Assembly: GCF_003347015.1 (NCBI RefSeq)
Contig: NZ_PNFB01000005.1
Span: forward strand, 186,001 to 250,000
Direction: 5' to 3'
From: Brachybacterium sp. YJGR34
GTDB lineage: Bacteria > Actinomycetota > Actinomycetes > Actinomycetales > Dermabacteraceae
Length of the DNA stretch: 64,000 bases
Below the pieces are notes generated by a model. It did no database searches. It was not told the DNA's origin and saw only the letters and a program-made list of their open reading frames with translations. The translations under genes and the position numbers were made by a program. Of the stretch, positions 51,498-60,377 are shown piece by piece (positions within the stretch are counted from its first letter, which is position 1; each line of letters begins with the position of its first letter).

Positions 51498-53105
51498 TCA
51501 GTCGTCGGCCGGGGACGGGTCGGGGATCTCCTCGGGGGTGTACGCCGGCAGGCGTGAGGCGGGCAGGGCGGCGATCATGCTGAGGCCCGCGAGGATCAGG
51601 AAGCCGATCTTCAGGGTGCGCAGACGCTGCTCCTCGTTGAGCGCGACCGCGGCGTCGATCTGCTCCGGGGTGGCCGAGGTGCCGCTGAGCACGTCGTCGA
51701 GCTCGTCGTTGCTGATGAAGTTGACCTGGTCGAGATCGACCTGCGCGACCAGCTCCGGCGGCAGCTCGGGATGCTCCACCACGGCGCGGCCGATGCCCGC
51801 GCCGAGCACCATCACCAGCACCGCACCCATCACGGCGGTGCCGATCGCCGAGGCCAGGTTCTGGGTGGTGCCGCGCAGGGAGCCGACGTCCCCCGCGAGG
51901 CGCTTCGGCGCCGCGGTCACCAGGACGTTGAACACCAGGGTGACCAGCGCCCCCTGCCCGATGCCGAACACGATCAGGCCCAGGATCGTGGGCAGGGACT
52001 CCCAGTTGTTGGTCACCACCACGGAGAGCCAGACGAGGGCGATGGTGGTCAGCGCGAAGGAGAACAGCGCGATGCTCCGGGGCGCGAAGCGGGGGTAGAA
52101 GCGCACGATCAGCGTGGCGGTGACGAAGACGGTGAGGTTGAAGGGCAGCATCGCCAGGGAGGTGTCCAGCGGGGTGCGACCCTGCACCACCTGGATGTAG
52201 ATCGGCACCGTGAAGTTCACGGCCGCCTCCATCGAGACGATGATGAACATCGCGTACACCGCGGAGCGCTCCCGACCGTTCCCCAGCACGCTGAGGTCGA
52301 TCAGCGGCACCTGTCCCCGGCGCATGCGGCGACGGGTCCAGGCGAAGAACAGCTGGCCGAGCACGAGGCCGACCACCACCAGCACGGGGGCAGGGGACAG
52401 CCCCAGGACCGTGAACGGAGCGGCGTCCTCCGCGCGCAGGACGCCCCAGCCGTTGAGATTGTTGAACCCGAGGGTGAGGCTCACAACCGCCGCACCGACC
52501 AGCGCCGAGGCGACCAGGTCGATGCGGACCGAGGAATCGCCCCGGTCGGAACGGAGGCTGAAGCTGAGGACGAACACGGCGATCGCCAGCGCCAGGGTGA
52601 TGACGAAGATCGGTCGCCAACCGACGAAGGTGCCGAGGGTGCCGCCGATCAGGAAGGCGCTCATGCCGGAGAACGCCCGGGCGGAGCCCAGGGAGCCGAC
52701 GGCGGTGGCCTGTTGCGCTCCGTGGTAGTTCTCCGCGATGAGCGCCACGAGAGAGGGAACGATGATCGCCGCGGCGGCACCGGCGAGCAGCTGGCCGACG
52801 ATGGCCCAGGTCACCGTGGGGGACACGATCATCACCAGAGACGAGGCGGCGAACACGCCGAGCACGCACCGGAAGATCAGCGTCCATCCGATGCGCTGGC
52901 CGAGCTTCGCCCCGGTCATCACCAGGGCGGCGACGGCGAGTCCGTAGACGACGATGGTCGAGCTCGCGACCGTCGGCGGCACCCCGAAGTCCTCGACCAT
53001 GCCGCCCAGCGAGATCGGCAGGGCGGCCACGTTGAACGACATCAGCACCTGCGCGAGGAACAGGCCGATCATCGGCAGCCAGGAAGCACGCCGCGCATCA
53101 GCCAT
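51498..53105 (-). CDS. MFS transporter, DHA2-like (14-TM)
   Basis: A 535-residue transporter with about 14 helices. N-terminal LAQVLMSFNVAALPISLGGM and VYGLAVAALVMTGAKLGQRIG resemble DHA2 exporters. A soluble insert near residues 455-500 (acidic, DELDDVLSG) precedes the last helix. The ATG at 53105 overlaps glutaminase by 8 nt, so it is the second gene of a glutaminase operon. The coupling hints at export or exchange of an amino acid, but a drug-efflux role cannot be ruled out. Confidence 0.85.
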   Translation of the reverse strand: MADARRASWLPMIGLFLAQVLMSFNVAALPISLGGMVEDFGVPPTVASSTIVVYGLAVAALVMTGAKLGQRIGWTLIFRCVLGVFAASSLVMIVSPTVTWAIVGQLLAGAAAAIIVPSLVALIAENYHGAQQATAVGSLGSARAFSGMSAFLIGGTLGTFVGWRPIFVITLALAIAVFVLSFSLRSDRGDSSVRIDLVASALVGAAVVSLTLGFNNLNGWGVLRAEDAAPFTVLGLSPAPVLVVVGLVLGQLFFAWTRRRMRRGQVPLIDLSVLGNGRERSAVYAMFIIVSMEAAVNFTVPIYIQVVQGRTPLDTSLAMLPFNLTVFVTATLIVRFYPRFAPRSIALFSFALTTIALVWLSVVVTNNWESLPTILGLIVFGIGQGALVTLVFNVLVTAAPKRLAGDVGSLRGTTQNLASAIGTAVMGAVLVMVLGAGIGRAVVEHPELPPELVAQVDLDQVNFISNDELDDVLSGTSATPEQIDAAVALNEEQRLRTLKIGFLILAGLSMIAALPASRLPAYTPEEIPDPSPADD

Positions 53106-54114
53106 GGGAGGTCTCCTCAGGAGGTCGGGGAATGGAGGCGAAGAGGTTCAGTCCCAGAGCGCGAGAGAGGAAGGCGCAGGCCCGCTGGCCGCGCACGCTG
53201 TTCCCGGCGCGATCCAGGCGCGGGGAGAAGGCCCCGAGCGCACCCTTGCCGGGAGCCACCGCGACGATGCCCCCCGAGACGCCCGACTTCGCGGGCACTC
53301 CGATCTCGAACAACCACTCCCCGGAGCGCTCGTACATGCCGCAGGCGGCGAGGACGGAGAGGACGTCGCGACAGACCTCGGGGGACACGATGCGCTCGCC
53401 GGTGCGCGGATTGGTGCCGCCGTCGGCGAGGGTGGCACCCATGACGGCGAGGTCGTCGGCCGTGACGAGCAGGGAGCACTGCCGGGTGTAGATCTCCACG
53501 ATCTCCTCGGGCCGACCTCGCAGGCGGCCGTAGGAGGTGAGCAGGTCGGAGATCCCCTGATTGCGGTGGTTCGACGCGGACTCGGAGGCGAGGACCTGTT
53601 CGTCCACCGCGAGCTCCCGTCCGGCGAAGCGGCTCAGTCCGCTGCGGATCCCTTCCCACTTCTCCTCCGCGGTGTTCCCGGGCATGAACGCGGTGGTGGC
53701 GATCGCGCCGGCGTTGACCATGGGGTTCATCGGATTGCCGTCGTTGAGCTCGAGCGCGATCACCGAGTTGAAGGGAAGGCCGGTGTTGTTGACGCCGACG
53801 GTGCGGTGGAGCTCCTCGTGCCCCATCGACTCGCAGACGAGGGCCAGCACGAAGGCTTTGGAGATCGACTGGATCGAGAAGTGCTCGGCGGTGTCGCCGA
53901 CGCGGTGTACTGTGCCGTCGACCTCCGTCAGCGAGAGCCCGAACAGCTCCGGATCCGCTGCGGCGAGAGCGGGGATGTACGTGGCGACGGCGCCGTCGCG
54001 GTCCGCCGAGTATCGGGCGTGCGCTTCGCGGAGGAGCTCGTCGACATGAGGGATCTCGGGAAGGCCGCCGGTGAGAGCCTGCTGGGGGACGTCGAGCACA
54101 TCTGCTTCGAACAC
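53098..54114 (-). CDS. glsA: Glutaminase
   Basis: A 338-residue glutaminase A (serine beta-lactamase-like fold), converting glutamine to glutamate and ammonia. The catalytic S-x-x-K is Ser83/Lys86 (SISK); other landmarks are VNAGAIATTAFM, the ASNHRNQGIS segment, the Tyr/Lys block CSLLVTADDLAVMG and SGVSGGIVAVAPGKG. The GTG at 54114 is 6 nt from TAGGGT on the minus strand, so it is probably leaderless. Eight-nt overlap with the transporter downstream. Confidence 0.95.
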   Translation of the reverse strand: MFEADVLDVPQQALTGGLPEIPHVDELLREAHARYSADRDGAVATYIPALAAADPELFGLSLTEVDGTVHRVGDTAEHFSIQSISKAFVLALVCESMGHEELHRTVGVNNTGLPFNSVIALELNDGNPMNPMVNAGAIATTAFMPGNTAEEKWEGIRSGLSRFAGRELAVDEQVLASESASNHRNQGISDLLTSYGRLRGRPEEIVEIYTRQCSLLVTADDLAVMGATLADGGTNPRTGERIVSPEVCRDVLSVLAACGMYERSGEWLFEIGVPAKSGVSGGIVAVAPGKGALGAFSPRLDRAGNSVRGQRACAFLSRALGLNLFASIPRPPEETSHG

Positions 54115-54120
54115 AGAGTC

Positions 54121-54126
54121 ACCCTA
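54121..54126 (-). promoter_or_regulatory. -10 box (TAGGGT) for the leaderless glutaminase gene
   Basis: TAGGGT on the minus strand, 6 nt before the GTG at 54114; no ribosome site in between. Confidence 0.5.
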
Positions 54127-54145
54127 CGCCGCAGGTCCGCCTCTG

Positions 54146-55210
54146 TCAGCGGTTGAAGGGGTCGTCGGGGCGCGGGGTCCAGCTGAAGCCCCGCTCGTAG
54201 AGCATCGTGCCGGAGGTGTCGGGGGCGAGCACCAGGTCCTGGCCCTGACCGGTGACATGGAGGGTGCCGTCCTTCCGCTCCTCGATGCGCAGTTCGAGCC
54301 GCTCGGGCTCGGCCTCGAGGTGCTCCGCCACCGGCTGCCCCTCCTCGCGCAGCGGCGTCAGGGCCAGCTCGATCGTGCCCCCGTCCCGGCGCTCGTAGGT
54401 CCCGGTCAGCAGCTCTCCGTTCGCCCGGCGCAGCTGCACCGCCGCCCGGTCGTCGTAGCGGACCTCGCCGAAGGCGAGCGCGCTCCAGCGCTCGTCGTCG
54501 GCGAGCTGTGCGGCCGGCTCCGCGGTGTCCTCGACCACCGTCCACACCCCCGCGGGCGCGGTGGTGTCGGTGCTGCGCTCGGGGTACATCTGCGCCACCC
54601 CGACGCCGATGGCGACCACCAGCGCCGCTCCCGCGATCGGCCCCAGCACGTCCGTGACGCGCGCGAGGGGACGCCAGGGCACCAGCGTGGGCCGGGGGCC
54701 TGGTCCGATCGCCCCTCGGCCCAGGAATGCCCGGGCCAGGCGGGGCATCCACGGGATCAGCACCAGCAGCGACATGACGAGCATGGCCAGGGCGATCTGC
54801 TTGACCGGGACGTCGTAGCCGAGGTTCAGCACCAGCACGAGCGCCATGTCGGCCGCACCGATCACCGCCCCCAGCGACACCGACCGCCGCCACAGCAGCG
54901 CCACCGCGGCGCCCGCCTCCGCGAGCCCGCCGAGGATCTGGAACAGGGGCGAGAGGGCGACCATCCGCCACAGCATCCCCATCGGGCTCATCTCGCCCTG
55001 GGTGATGAGCGCATCGCCCATGTCCGCCACGCCGAACTGCCCGAGCACGAGCTTCGCGAACCCGTAGTAGAGCAGCGCCGCGGCCAGCAGCACGCGCACG
55101 ACGCCGTGCGCCCACCAGCCGAGGGTCACGGCGACGGTGCGGGCCGCGGCCCGCTCGGCGGAGTAGTCCGCGGCGGCGCGGGGCGGGGAGGACGTCGAGG
55201 AGGAGGTCAT
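54146..55210 (-). CDS. DoxX-like membrane protein with C-terminal extracytoplasmic domain
   Basis: A 354-residue protein. Four to five helices (residues about 35-160) carry the DoxX-like RVLLAAALLYYGFAKLVLG; one more helix follows near residues 190-205, then a soluble beta-rich domain of about 150 residues (WSALAFGEVRYDD; IELALTPLREEGQ). DoxX proteins take part in redox or detoxification complexes. The added domain is not one I recognise. It stands alone after the glutaminase gene; possible -10 TACCGT at 55253-55258 (minus strand). Confidence 0.75.
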   Translation of the reverse strand: MTSSSTSSPPRAAADYSAERAAARTVAVTLGWWAHGVVRVLLAAALLYYGFAKLVLGQFGVADMGDALITQGEMSPMGMLWRMVALSPLFQILGGLAEAGAAVALLWRRSVSLGAVIGAADMALVLVLNLGYDVPVKQIALAMLVMSLLVLIPWMPRLARAFLGRGAIGPGPRPTLVPWRPLARVTDVLGPIAGAALVVAIGVGVAQMYPERSTDTTAPAGVWTVVEDTAEPAAQLADDERWSALAFGEVRYDDRAAVQLRRANGELLTGTYERRDGGTIELALTPLREEGQPVAEHLEAEPERLELRIEERKDGTLHVTGQGQDLVLAPDTSGTMLYERGFSWTPRPDDPFNR

Positions 55211-55290
55211 GCCCCCATGTCACCGGATCCGCGGACACGGAGGCATCCGCCGACGGTAGGAGCCGCGCGGCGACCTTCGGCCACCTCCGC

Positions 55291-56796
55291 TCAGAGCCGC
55301 GCGAACTCCCGCACCCAGGAGGCCTCGGTCTGCACGGGACGGCCCGCGACCAGCTCCTCGCCGGCCACGTAGCCCTCCTCGCGGCTGCGCAGCTCCTCGA
55401 CGAGGATCCTCCGGTGCCGCGCGAGCTCCTCGGCGTGCTCGGGGGCGCCGGCGAGGTCGTGCACCTCCTGCGGATCCTCCGCGAGGTCGAACAGCTGCTC
55501 GCGCCCGTCCCCGGAGAACCAGATGTACTTGTGCCGCGCGGAGCGGATCCACTGCATCGAGTGGCGTCCGAGGGAGCCGATCACGTGCTCCCCATGCAGG
55601 TGCTCCCGGACCGCCGAGCCCTCGGCGACGGCCGGCCGCAGGCTGTGCCCGTCGACGCTCCCGGGCACGTCGATCCCGGCGAGGTCGAGCAGGGTGGGCA
55701 TGAGATCCCGCAGCTCGACGATCGCGTCCACCTCGCCCGGCGCGCCCCAGCCCTCGCGCCACCGCGCGGGCACGTGCACCACCATCGGCACCCGGGCGGA
55801 GCCCTCGTAGCCCACGGACTTCCGGTACATGTCGTGATCGCCCATCATGTCGCCGTGGTCGGAGACCAGCACGATCACCGTGTCCTCGAGCAGGCCGTGG
55901 TCCGAGAGCGCCTCCCGCAGCCGGTTCAGCTGCAGGTCGATGAACTCGATCGAGCCGTAGTACCCGGCGCGGACCTGCTGGTGGGTGGTCTCCTTCTGCG
56001 CCCCGAACTCGGCCTCGGAGCCGTGGTCCACCCGGTGCTCGTCGAAGTCCGCCACCCAGTCGCCCATCGGCCGCGGCGGGAAGCGCCGCTCGCGGTACTT
56101 GTCCCACAGCCAGCCCGGCGGGTCGTAGGGCGCGTGCGGACGGTGGAAGGACGCGTAGAGGAAGAACGGGCGGGTGGGGTCGCGCCGTTCGAGGAAGCGG
56201 AAGGACTGATCAGCCACCCAGCGGGTGGGGTGCAGCCGCTCCTCACGCTCCCACGGGCGCGCCGTCATCGCATTGCAGCCGACGCCGGTCTCCTGGTAGT
56301 CGGCGCGCGGGTCGCCGGTCTCCCGGCGCAGGAACTCCACGTAGTCGTCGATCGCGGCCGAGGGGCCGCGGCTCAGCCGCCGGGAGGTGTGCAGGAAGCC
56401 GTCGTGGAGCTGCACCTCGTCGAAGCCGCAGCGCGCCCGGTCCGGGAACACGTGCATCTTCCCGACGGCGTAGGTCTGGTAGCCGTTCTCGCCCAGCGTG
56501 GACTGGAGCGTCACCGGGTACGCGGCCGGGAAGGAGATCCCCTCGCGGTATCCGTAGCGCCCGTGCCGGTCCGGGGACTGCCCCGTGAACAGCGCGACCC
56601 GGGCGGGCACGCAGGTGGGCGTCGCGGAGTAGGCGCGGGTGAAGCGGTAGCCGCCCCGGGCGAGGTCGTCGAGGTTCGGGGTGTCGATGTGCTCGTTGCC
56701 GGCCGCTCCCATCGCATCGGCCCGCATCTCGTCGACGCAGACGAGGATGATATTCGGTCGGGGGGTCGGGTCGGTGGTGGTCACGGCAGGTGTCAT
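55291..56796 (-). CDS. Cys-type sulfatase (choline/aryl/glycan sulfatase family)
   Basis: A 501-residue alkaline-phosphatase-fold sulfatase. The formylglycine motif is Cys62-Val-Pro-Ala-Arg66 (TCVPARVALFTGQ), needing FGE for activity. Metal ligands sit in VCVDEMRAD and SDHGDMMGDH; YPVTLQSTLGENGYQTYAVGKMH is the conserved second block. No signal peptide, so it should act in the cytosol on an imported sulfated sugar. ATGA overlap places it in the operon with the sugar ABC importer (56793-60207). The FGE coded at 18255 would activate it. Confidence 0.93.
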   Translation of the reverse strand: MTPAVTTTDPTPRPNIILVCVDEMRADAMGAAGNEHIDTPNLDDLARGGYRFTRAYSATPTCVPARVALFTGQSPDRHGRYGYREGISFPAAYPVTLQSTLGENGYQTYAVGKMHVFPDRARCGFDEVQLHDGFLHTSRRLSRGPSAAIDDYVEFLRRETGDPRADYQETGVGCNAMTARPWEREERLHPTRWVADQSFRFLERRDPTRPFFLYASFHRPHAPYDPPGWLWDKYRERRFPPRPMGDWVADFDEHRVDHGSEAEFGAQKETTHQQVRAGYYGSIEFIDLQLNRLREALSDHGLLEDTVIVLVSDHGDMMGDHDMYRKSVGYEGSARVPMVVHVPARWREGWGAPGEVDAIVELRDLMPTLLDLAGIDVPGSVDGHSLRPAVAEGSAVREHLHGEHVIGSLGRHSMQWIRSARHKYIWFSGDGREQLFDLAEDPQEVHDLAGAPEHAEELARHRRILVEELRSREEGYVAGEELVAGRPVQTEASWVREFARL

Positions 56797-57716
56797 CCCT
56801 TCACGGCGCCGGAGAACGATTCGATGAAGAACCTCTGGAGAACGATGAACACGACGATGATCGGCAGCAGCGCGATGGTCGAGGCTGCGGACATCATCCC
56901 CCAGTCGCTGAAGTACTGGTTCTGCAGGCTGTAGATGCCCACGGCCAGGGTCCGCAGCTCAGGCTGGGACAGGGTCAGCACGAGCGGGAGCAGGAAGTCG
57001 TTCCACGCGTGCATGAACTGGAGGATCACCGCGGTGGCGAGGACGGGCCCCGACAACGGCAGGTACACCTGCGCGAAGATCCGCAGGAACCCGGCGCCGT
57101 CCATCGTCGCGGCCTCCTCGAGCTCCTTGGGCAGCTGCGCGAAGTAGCCCGCGAACAGCAGCACGACGATCACGCTGACCCCGCCGGCCTCGGCGAGGGT
57201 CATGCCCCACAGGCTCCCCGAGAGCCCCAGGGAGTCGATGAGGTCGAAGATCGGGATCACGGTGTACCCCTGGGGGAGGAACACGACGAGCGCGAGTAGG
57301 GCGTAGATGACCGTCTTCCCGGGGAACGCGTAGCGCCCCAGCACGTAGCCCATCAGCGCGTTGACGGTCACGGAGATGAGGATGGACATCCCGGTCACGA
57401 AGAGCGTGTTCAGGAAGTACCGCCCCATGTTCGCCTCGTTCCAGGCGCGGACGTAGTTGTCCAGGCGCAGGGTCGAGGTGAAGGGGTTCAGCGAGCTGAA
57501 GATCTCCGCGGTGGACTTGAACGAGCTCGAGAGCACCCAGACGAAGGGATAGATCCACACCAGCGCCAGCGGCAGGAGCACCAGCGTTCCGAGGAGGAGC
57601 GCGATCCGCTCGGAGCGGCGCAGGCGGCGACGGCGCGGGGCGCGGGGCTCCGCGGCGCCGTCCGCGGGCGGCGGAGCGTCGACGGAGGGCGGGACGACGG
57701 ACGGGGTGGTGGTCAT
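56793..57716 (-). CDS. Carbohydrate ABC transporter permease (MalG family)
   Basis: A 307-residue permease with a cytoplasmic Pro-rich N-terminus (about 45 residues) and six helices. The EAA loop is ELEEAATMDGAGFLRIFAQVYLPL. Co-translated with the permease upstream and the sulfatase downstream, both by 4-nt overlaps. The importer has no ATPase of its own. Confidence 0.93.
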   Translation of the reverse strand: MTTTPSVVPPSVDAPPPADGAAEPRAPRRRRLRRSERIALLLGTLVLLPLALVWIYPFVWVLSSSFKSTAEIFSSLNPFTSTLRLDNYVRAWNEANMGRYFLNTLFVTGMSILISVTVNALMGYVLGRYAFPGKTVIYALLALVVFLPQGYTVIPIFDLIDSLGLSGSLWGMTLAEAGGVSVIVVLLFAGYFAQLPKELEEAATMDGAGFLRIFAQVYLPLSGPVLATAVILQFMHAWNDFLLPLVLTLSQPELRTLAVGIYSLQNQYFSDWGMMSAASTIALLPIIVVFIVLQRFFIESFSGAVKG

Positions 57717-58672
57717 TTCGCGAGCCTCGCTCTCTGATCGGCGACGAGCTTGAGCGCCCAGGCCTGCAGGAGGGCGATCACGAGGGTCGCCAGGCCGAAG
57801 AAGCAGCCGGCGGCGGAGGCGTAGCCCAGACGGGGGACCCCGCCGGCGGAGTCGGGGGCGAAGGCGGTGCGGAAGATGTAGACCTCGACCACCTCGGAGG
57901 AGTAGTAGGGACCGCCGCCGGTGAGCGCCTGGATCAGCGCGAAGGCGTGCAGGTTCTCGTTCGCGGTGAGCACGATGATGATCACCGCGAAGGGGAGCAG
58001 GATCGGCAGGGTGATCCGGATCAGGCGCTGCACGGCACCCGCCCCGTCCATCTCCGCGGCCTCGTAGTACTCCGGGGGGACTGTCTGCAGGGCGGCCAGC
58101 CAGTAGATGAGGGTCATCCCGAAGTTCTTCCAGGTGTGCAGCAGCAGCGCGCTCCACAGGGCGAGGCGAGGATCGGAGAGGAACTCGACGGGGGCGTCGG
58201 TCAAACCGGTCTCGGTGAGGAAAAAGGCGACCGGGCCGTTGCTCGGCGAGAGCACGAAGGTGAGCACCACGCCGATCACCGAGGCGGCGGCCATGACCGG
58301 CAGGAAGAACACCGTCCGGAAGAAGGTCGACAGGCGCCCACGGATGACGTTGTTCAGCACGATCGCGAGGACCAGCGCGAGCCCCACCCGCAGCGGAACG
58401 CCGACCAGCACGAAGATCATCGAGCGGCCGAAGGAGTTCCAGAACAGCGGGTCCTGCATGAGCTCGCGGTAGTTCGCGAGCCCCACGAAGCTCTTCGCGT
58501 CCGAGAAGCCGTTCCACTGGGTCAGCGAGAAGTACCAGGACGCGAACATCGGGTAGAACACGAACATCGCCGTGAGCACCATGCCCGGGAGGAGGAACAG
58601 GTAGATCCAGAGCAGCTCGGAGCGCCGGCGCGTTCGCGCCCCGGGCCGCGTGGCGGTGGCGGCGGAGGTCAT
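57713..58672 (-). CDS. Carbohydrate ABC transporter permease (MalF family)
   Basis: A 319-residue permease; six helices, N-terminal LLWIYLFLLPGMVLTAMFVFYP, and the EAA loop YYEAAEMDGAGAVQRLIRITLP. It pairs with the MalG-type partner. The ATG at 58672 overlaps the stop of the binding protein (ATGA). Confidence 0.93.
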   Translation of the reverse strand: MTSAATATRPGARTRRRSELLWIYLFLLPGMVLTAMFVFYPMFASWYFSLTQWNGFSDAKSFVGLANYRELMQDPLFWNSFGRSMIFVLVGVPLRVGLALVLAIVLNNVIRGRLSTFFRTVFFLPVMAAASVIGVVLTFVLSPSNGPVAFFLTETGLTDAPVEFLSDPRLALWSALLLHTWKNFGMTLIYWLAALQTVPPEYYEAAEMDGAGAVQRLIRITLPILLPFAVIIIVLTANENLHAFALIQALTGGGPYYSSEVVEVYIFRTAFAPDSAGGVPRLGYASAAGCFFGLATLVIALLQAWALKLVADQRARLAK

Positions 58673-60207
58673 CCCTGCTCCAGCGCCGCGTAGTCCTCCG
58701 CGGTGTAGTCGGCGCTCGGGTCCCAGTTGGGGAACTGCAGCTCGCCGATGTCGACGCTCGCCCCCTTCTCCGAGGCGGCCTCGAAGGCCTTCTCCATCTC
58801 CTCGTCCAACCGGGCGTCGAGATCCGCCAGCGCGGTCTCCGGGTCCGTGATCTGGCCGGTGACGATGCCCTCGATGACGGCGTTGATGCTGGGGTCGCTG
58901 GCCTGCAGCTCGAGCGTGACCTTCCCGGCCTCCGGATTGCGGATCTCGAACTGGGGGCAGGCGCGCATGTACTGCCGTGCGAGGTCGCCGACGAGGGCCG
59001 CCCGATCGTTGAGCAGGGAGGGGTCCGCCGCGGTGTTCGCCTCCTCGATGGTGGAGAGCAGGAAGCCGCCCGAGAGCTCGACCATCGCCTGCTGCCCCTC
59101 GGCGGAGCCCATGTACTGGATGACCGCTGCGGCGGCGTCGACGTTCGCGCTCTCGGCGTACAGCCACGTCATGTTCGCCCCGGTCTCCTGGTACGGGACG
59201 GTGTACTCGCCGCCGTCCGGGGAGGGCAGGGGGAGGATCGTGTACTCGAAGTCCGGGTAGTCCTGGTCCCACTGGGCGATGTCCCAGGGGCCGTTGAGCG
59301 AGATGCCCGCCAGCCCGGTGGGGAACTGGGCGCGTGCCTCCGCGTCCTTGAGGGTGAGATAGCCGGGGACGAAGGAGCCGTCCTCGATCATCGCGAGCAC
59401 GAACTCGAGAGCTTCGAGGTACTCGGGAGCGGAGTACTCGTGCGCGCCGGTCTTCATGTTCATGCCGTCGGCGTTGCCGAGCCAGCCTGCGGTGTTGGCG
59501 AGGTTGCCGACCACCAGCCACAGGTGGTCCGCGGTCGAGAGGATGCCGGGCGTGCCGGCGGCGGTGATCTCCTGCGCCAGGGAGCGCAGATCGTCCCAGG
59601 TGGACACGTCCTCGACCGGCACGGACACTCCGGCGGCCTCCGCCGCGGCGTGGGAGATGTACTGGGTGATGTCCAGGCGACGGGTGGAGTTCAGCGGCCA
59701 CGAGTAGGTCTTCCCGTCGAAGACGTGGATGCCCTCGATGAGTGCGGTCTCGGGGAACCCGGCGCGGAATCCGTCGATGTCGGGCAGCACGTCGTCCAGC
59801 GGCTGGACCCAGCCCTCGGTGATGGCCGTCTCCGCGGGGACGTTCTGGGGGAGCGCGAAGACGTCCGGCGCCGAGCCGTTGCGGATGCCGAGGGGGACCA
59901 CCTGGTTGACCTGGTCCCAGCCGGAGCCGTCGTACTGGGTCGACACCTCGGGGTACTGCTCGCCGAAGGCGTCGATGACGGCGCCGATGAACACGGACTT
60001 CAGGTCACCGGAGTCCATCCACAGCAGCTGGGTGGACTCGCTGGCCTCGGGGTCGAAGTCGAAGGTCATCTCCGCGGCCTCGCCGCCGGCGGCCTCCTCG
60101 TCGCCGCCGGTCTCGACGGTGCACGCGGCCAGGCCTCCGACCGCGAGCGCGGTGGCGCCGAGGAGCGTGCGGCGGCGCAGGGCGGGCAGGGGTGCTGTGG
60201 CGGTCAT
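58669..60207 (-). CDS. Sugar ABC transporter substrate-binding lipoprotein
   Basis: A 512-residue lipoprotein: RRRTLLGATALAVGGLAAC signal with Cys29 as lipidation site. The mature part is a family-1 binding protein with acidic N-terminal linker (GGDEEAAGGEAAEMTFDFD) and LSTADHLWLVVGNLANTAGW. It should capture the sulfated glycan or glycoside that the sulfatase handles. AGGAG 7 nt before the ATG at 60207 fixes the start. First gene of the operon, divergent from its LacI regulator. Confidence 0.92.
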   Translation of the reverse strand: MTATAPLPALRRRTLLGATALAVGGLAACTVETGGDEEAAGGEAAEMTFDFDPEASESTQLLWMDSGDLKSVFIGAVIDAFGEQYPEVSTQYDGSGWDQVNQVVPLGIRNGSAPDVFALPQNVPAETAITEGWVQPLDDVLPDIDGFRAGFPETALIEGIHVFDGKTYSWPLNSTRRLDITQYISHAAAEAAGVSVPVEDVSTWDDLRSLAQEITAAGTPGILSTADHLWLVVGNLANTAGWLGNADGMNMKTGAHEYSAPEYLEALEFVLAMIEDGSFVPGYLTLKDAEARAQFPTGLAGISLNGPWDIAQWDQDYPDFEYTILPLPSPDGGEYTVPYQETGANMTWLYAESANVDAAAAVIQYMGSAEGQQAMVELSGGFLLSTIEEANTAADPSLLNDRAALVGDLARQYMRACPQFEIRNPEAGKVTLELQASDPSINAVIEGIVTGQITDPETALADLDARLDEEMEKAFEAASEKGASVDIGELQFPNWDPSADYTAEDYAALEQG

Positions 60208-60377
60208 GGAGTTCTCCTGGGATGAGGGACTGCACGGCAGGACGGTGCGAGCGGGAGGGGAGGGACGGGCGTCGTCGCTCGAGCGAGCGGGAGCGGCGTC
60301 GGGTCCCGGCGGTTCAGGTCCCCTCATTGGGACGAGCCACGTGGTATTTCGATTAACCGGACTCTAGGATGAGGTCC
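60208..60377. promoter_or_regulatory. Divergent regulatory region of the sulfatase locus with LacI-type operator
   Basis: The site GGTATTTCGATTAACC (60343-60358) is a partial inverted repeat around a central CG. The -10 TAGGAT (60365-60370) is 7 nt before the LacI ATG at 60378, so the operator lies over the -35 region of the regulator promoter. A small stem GTCCC-GGGAC lies near 60329-60344. The importer -10 is not clear. Confidence 0.5.
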
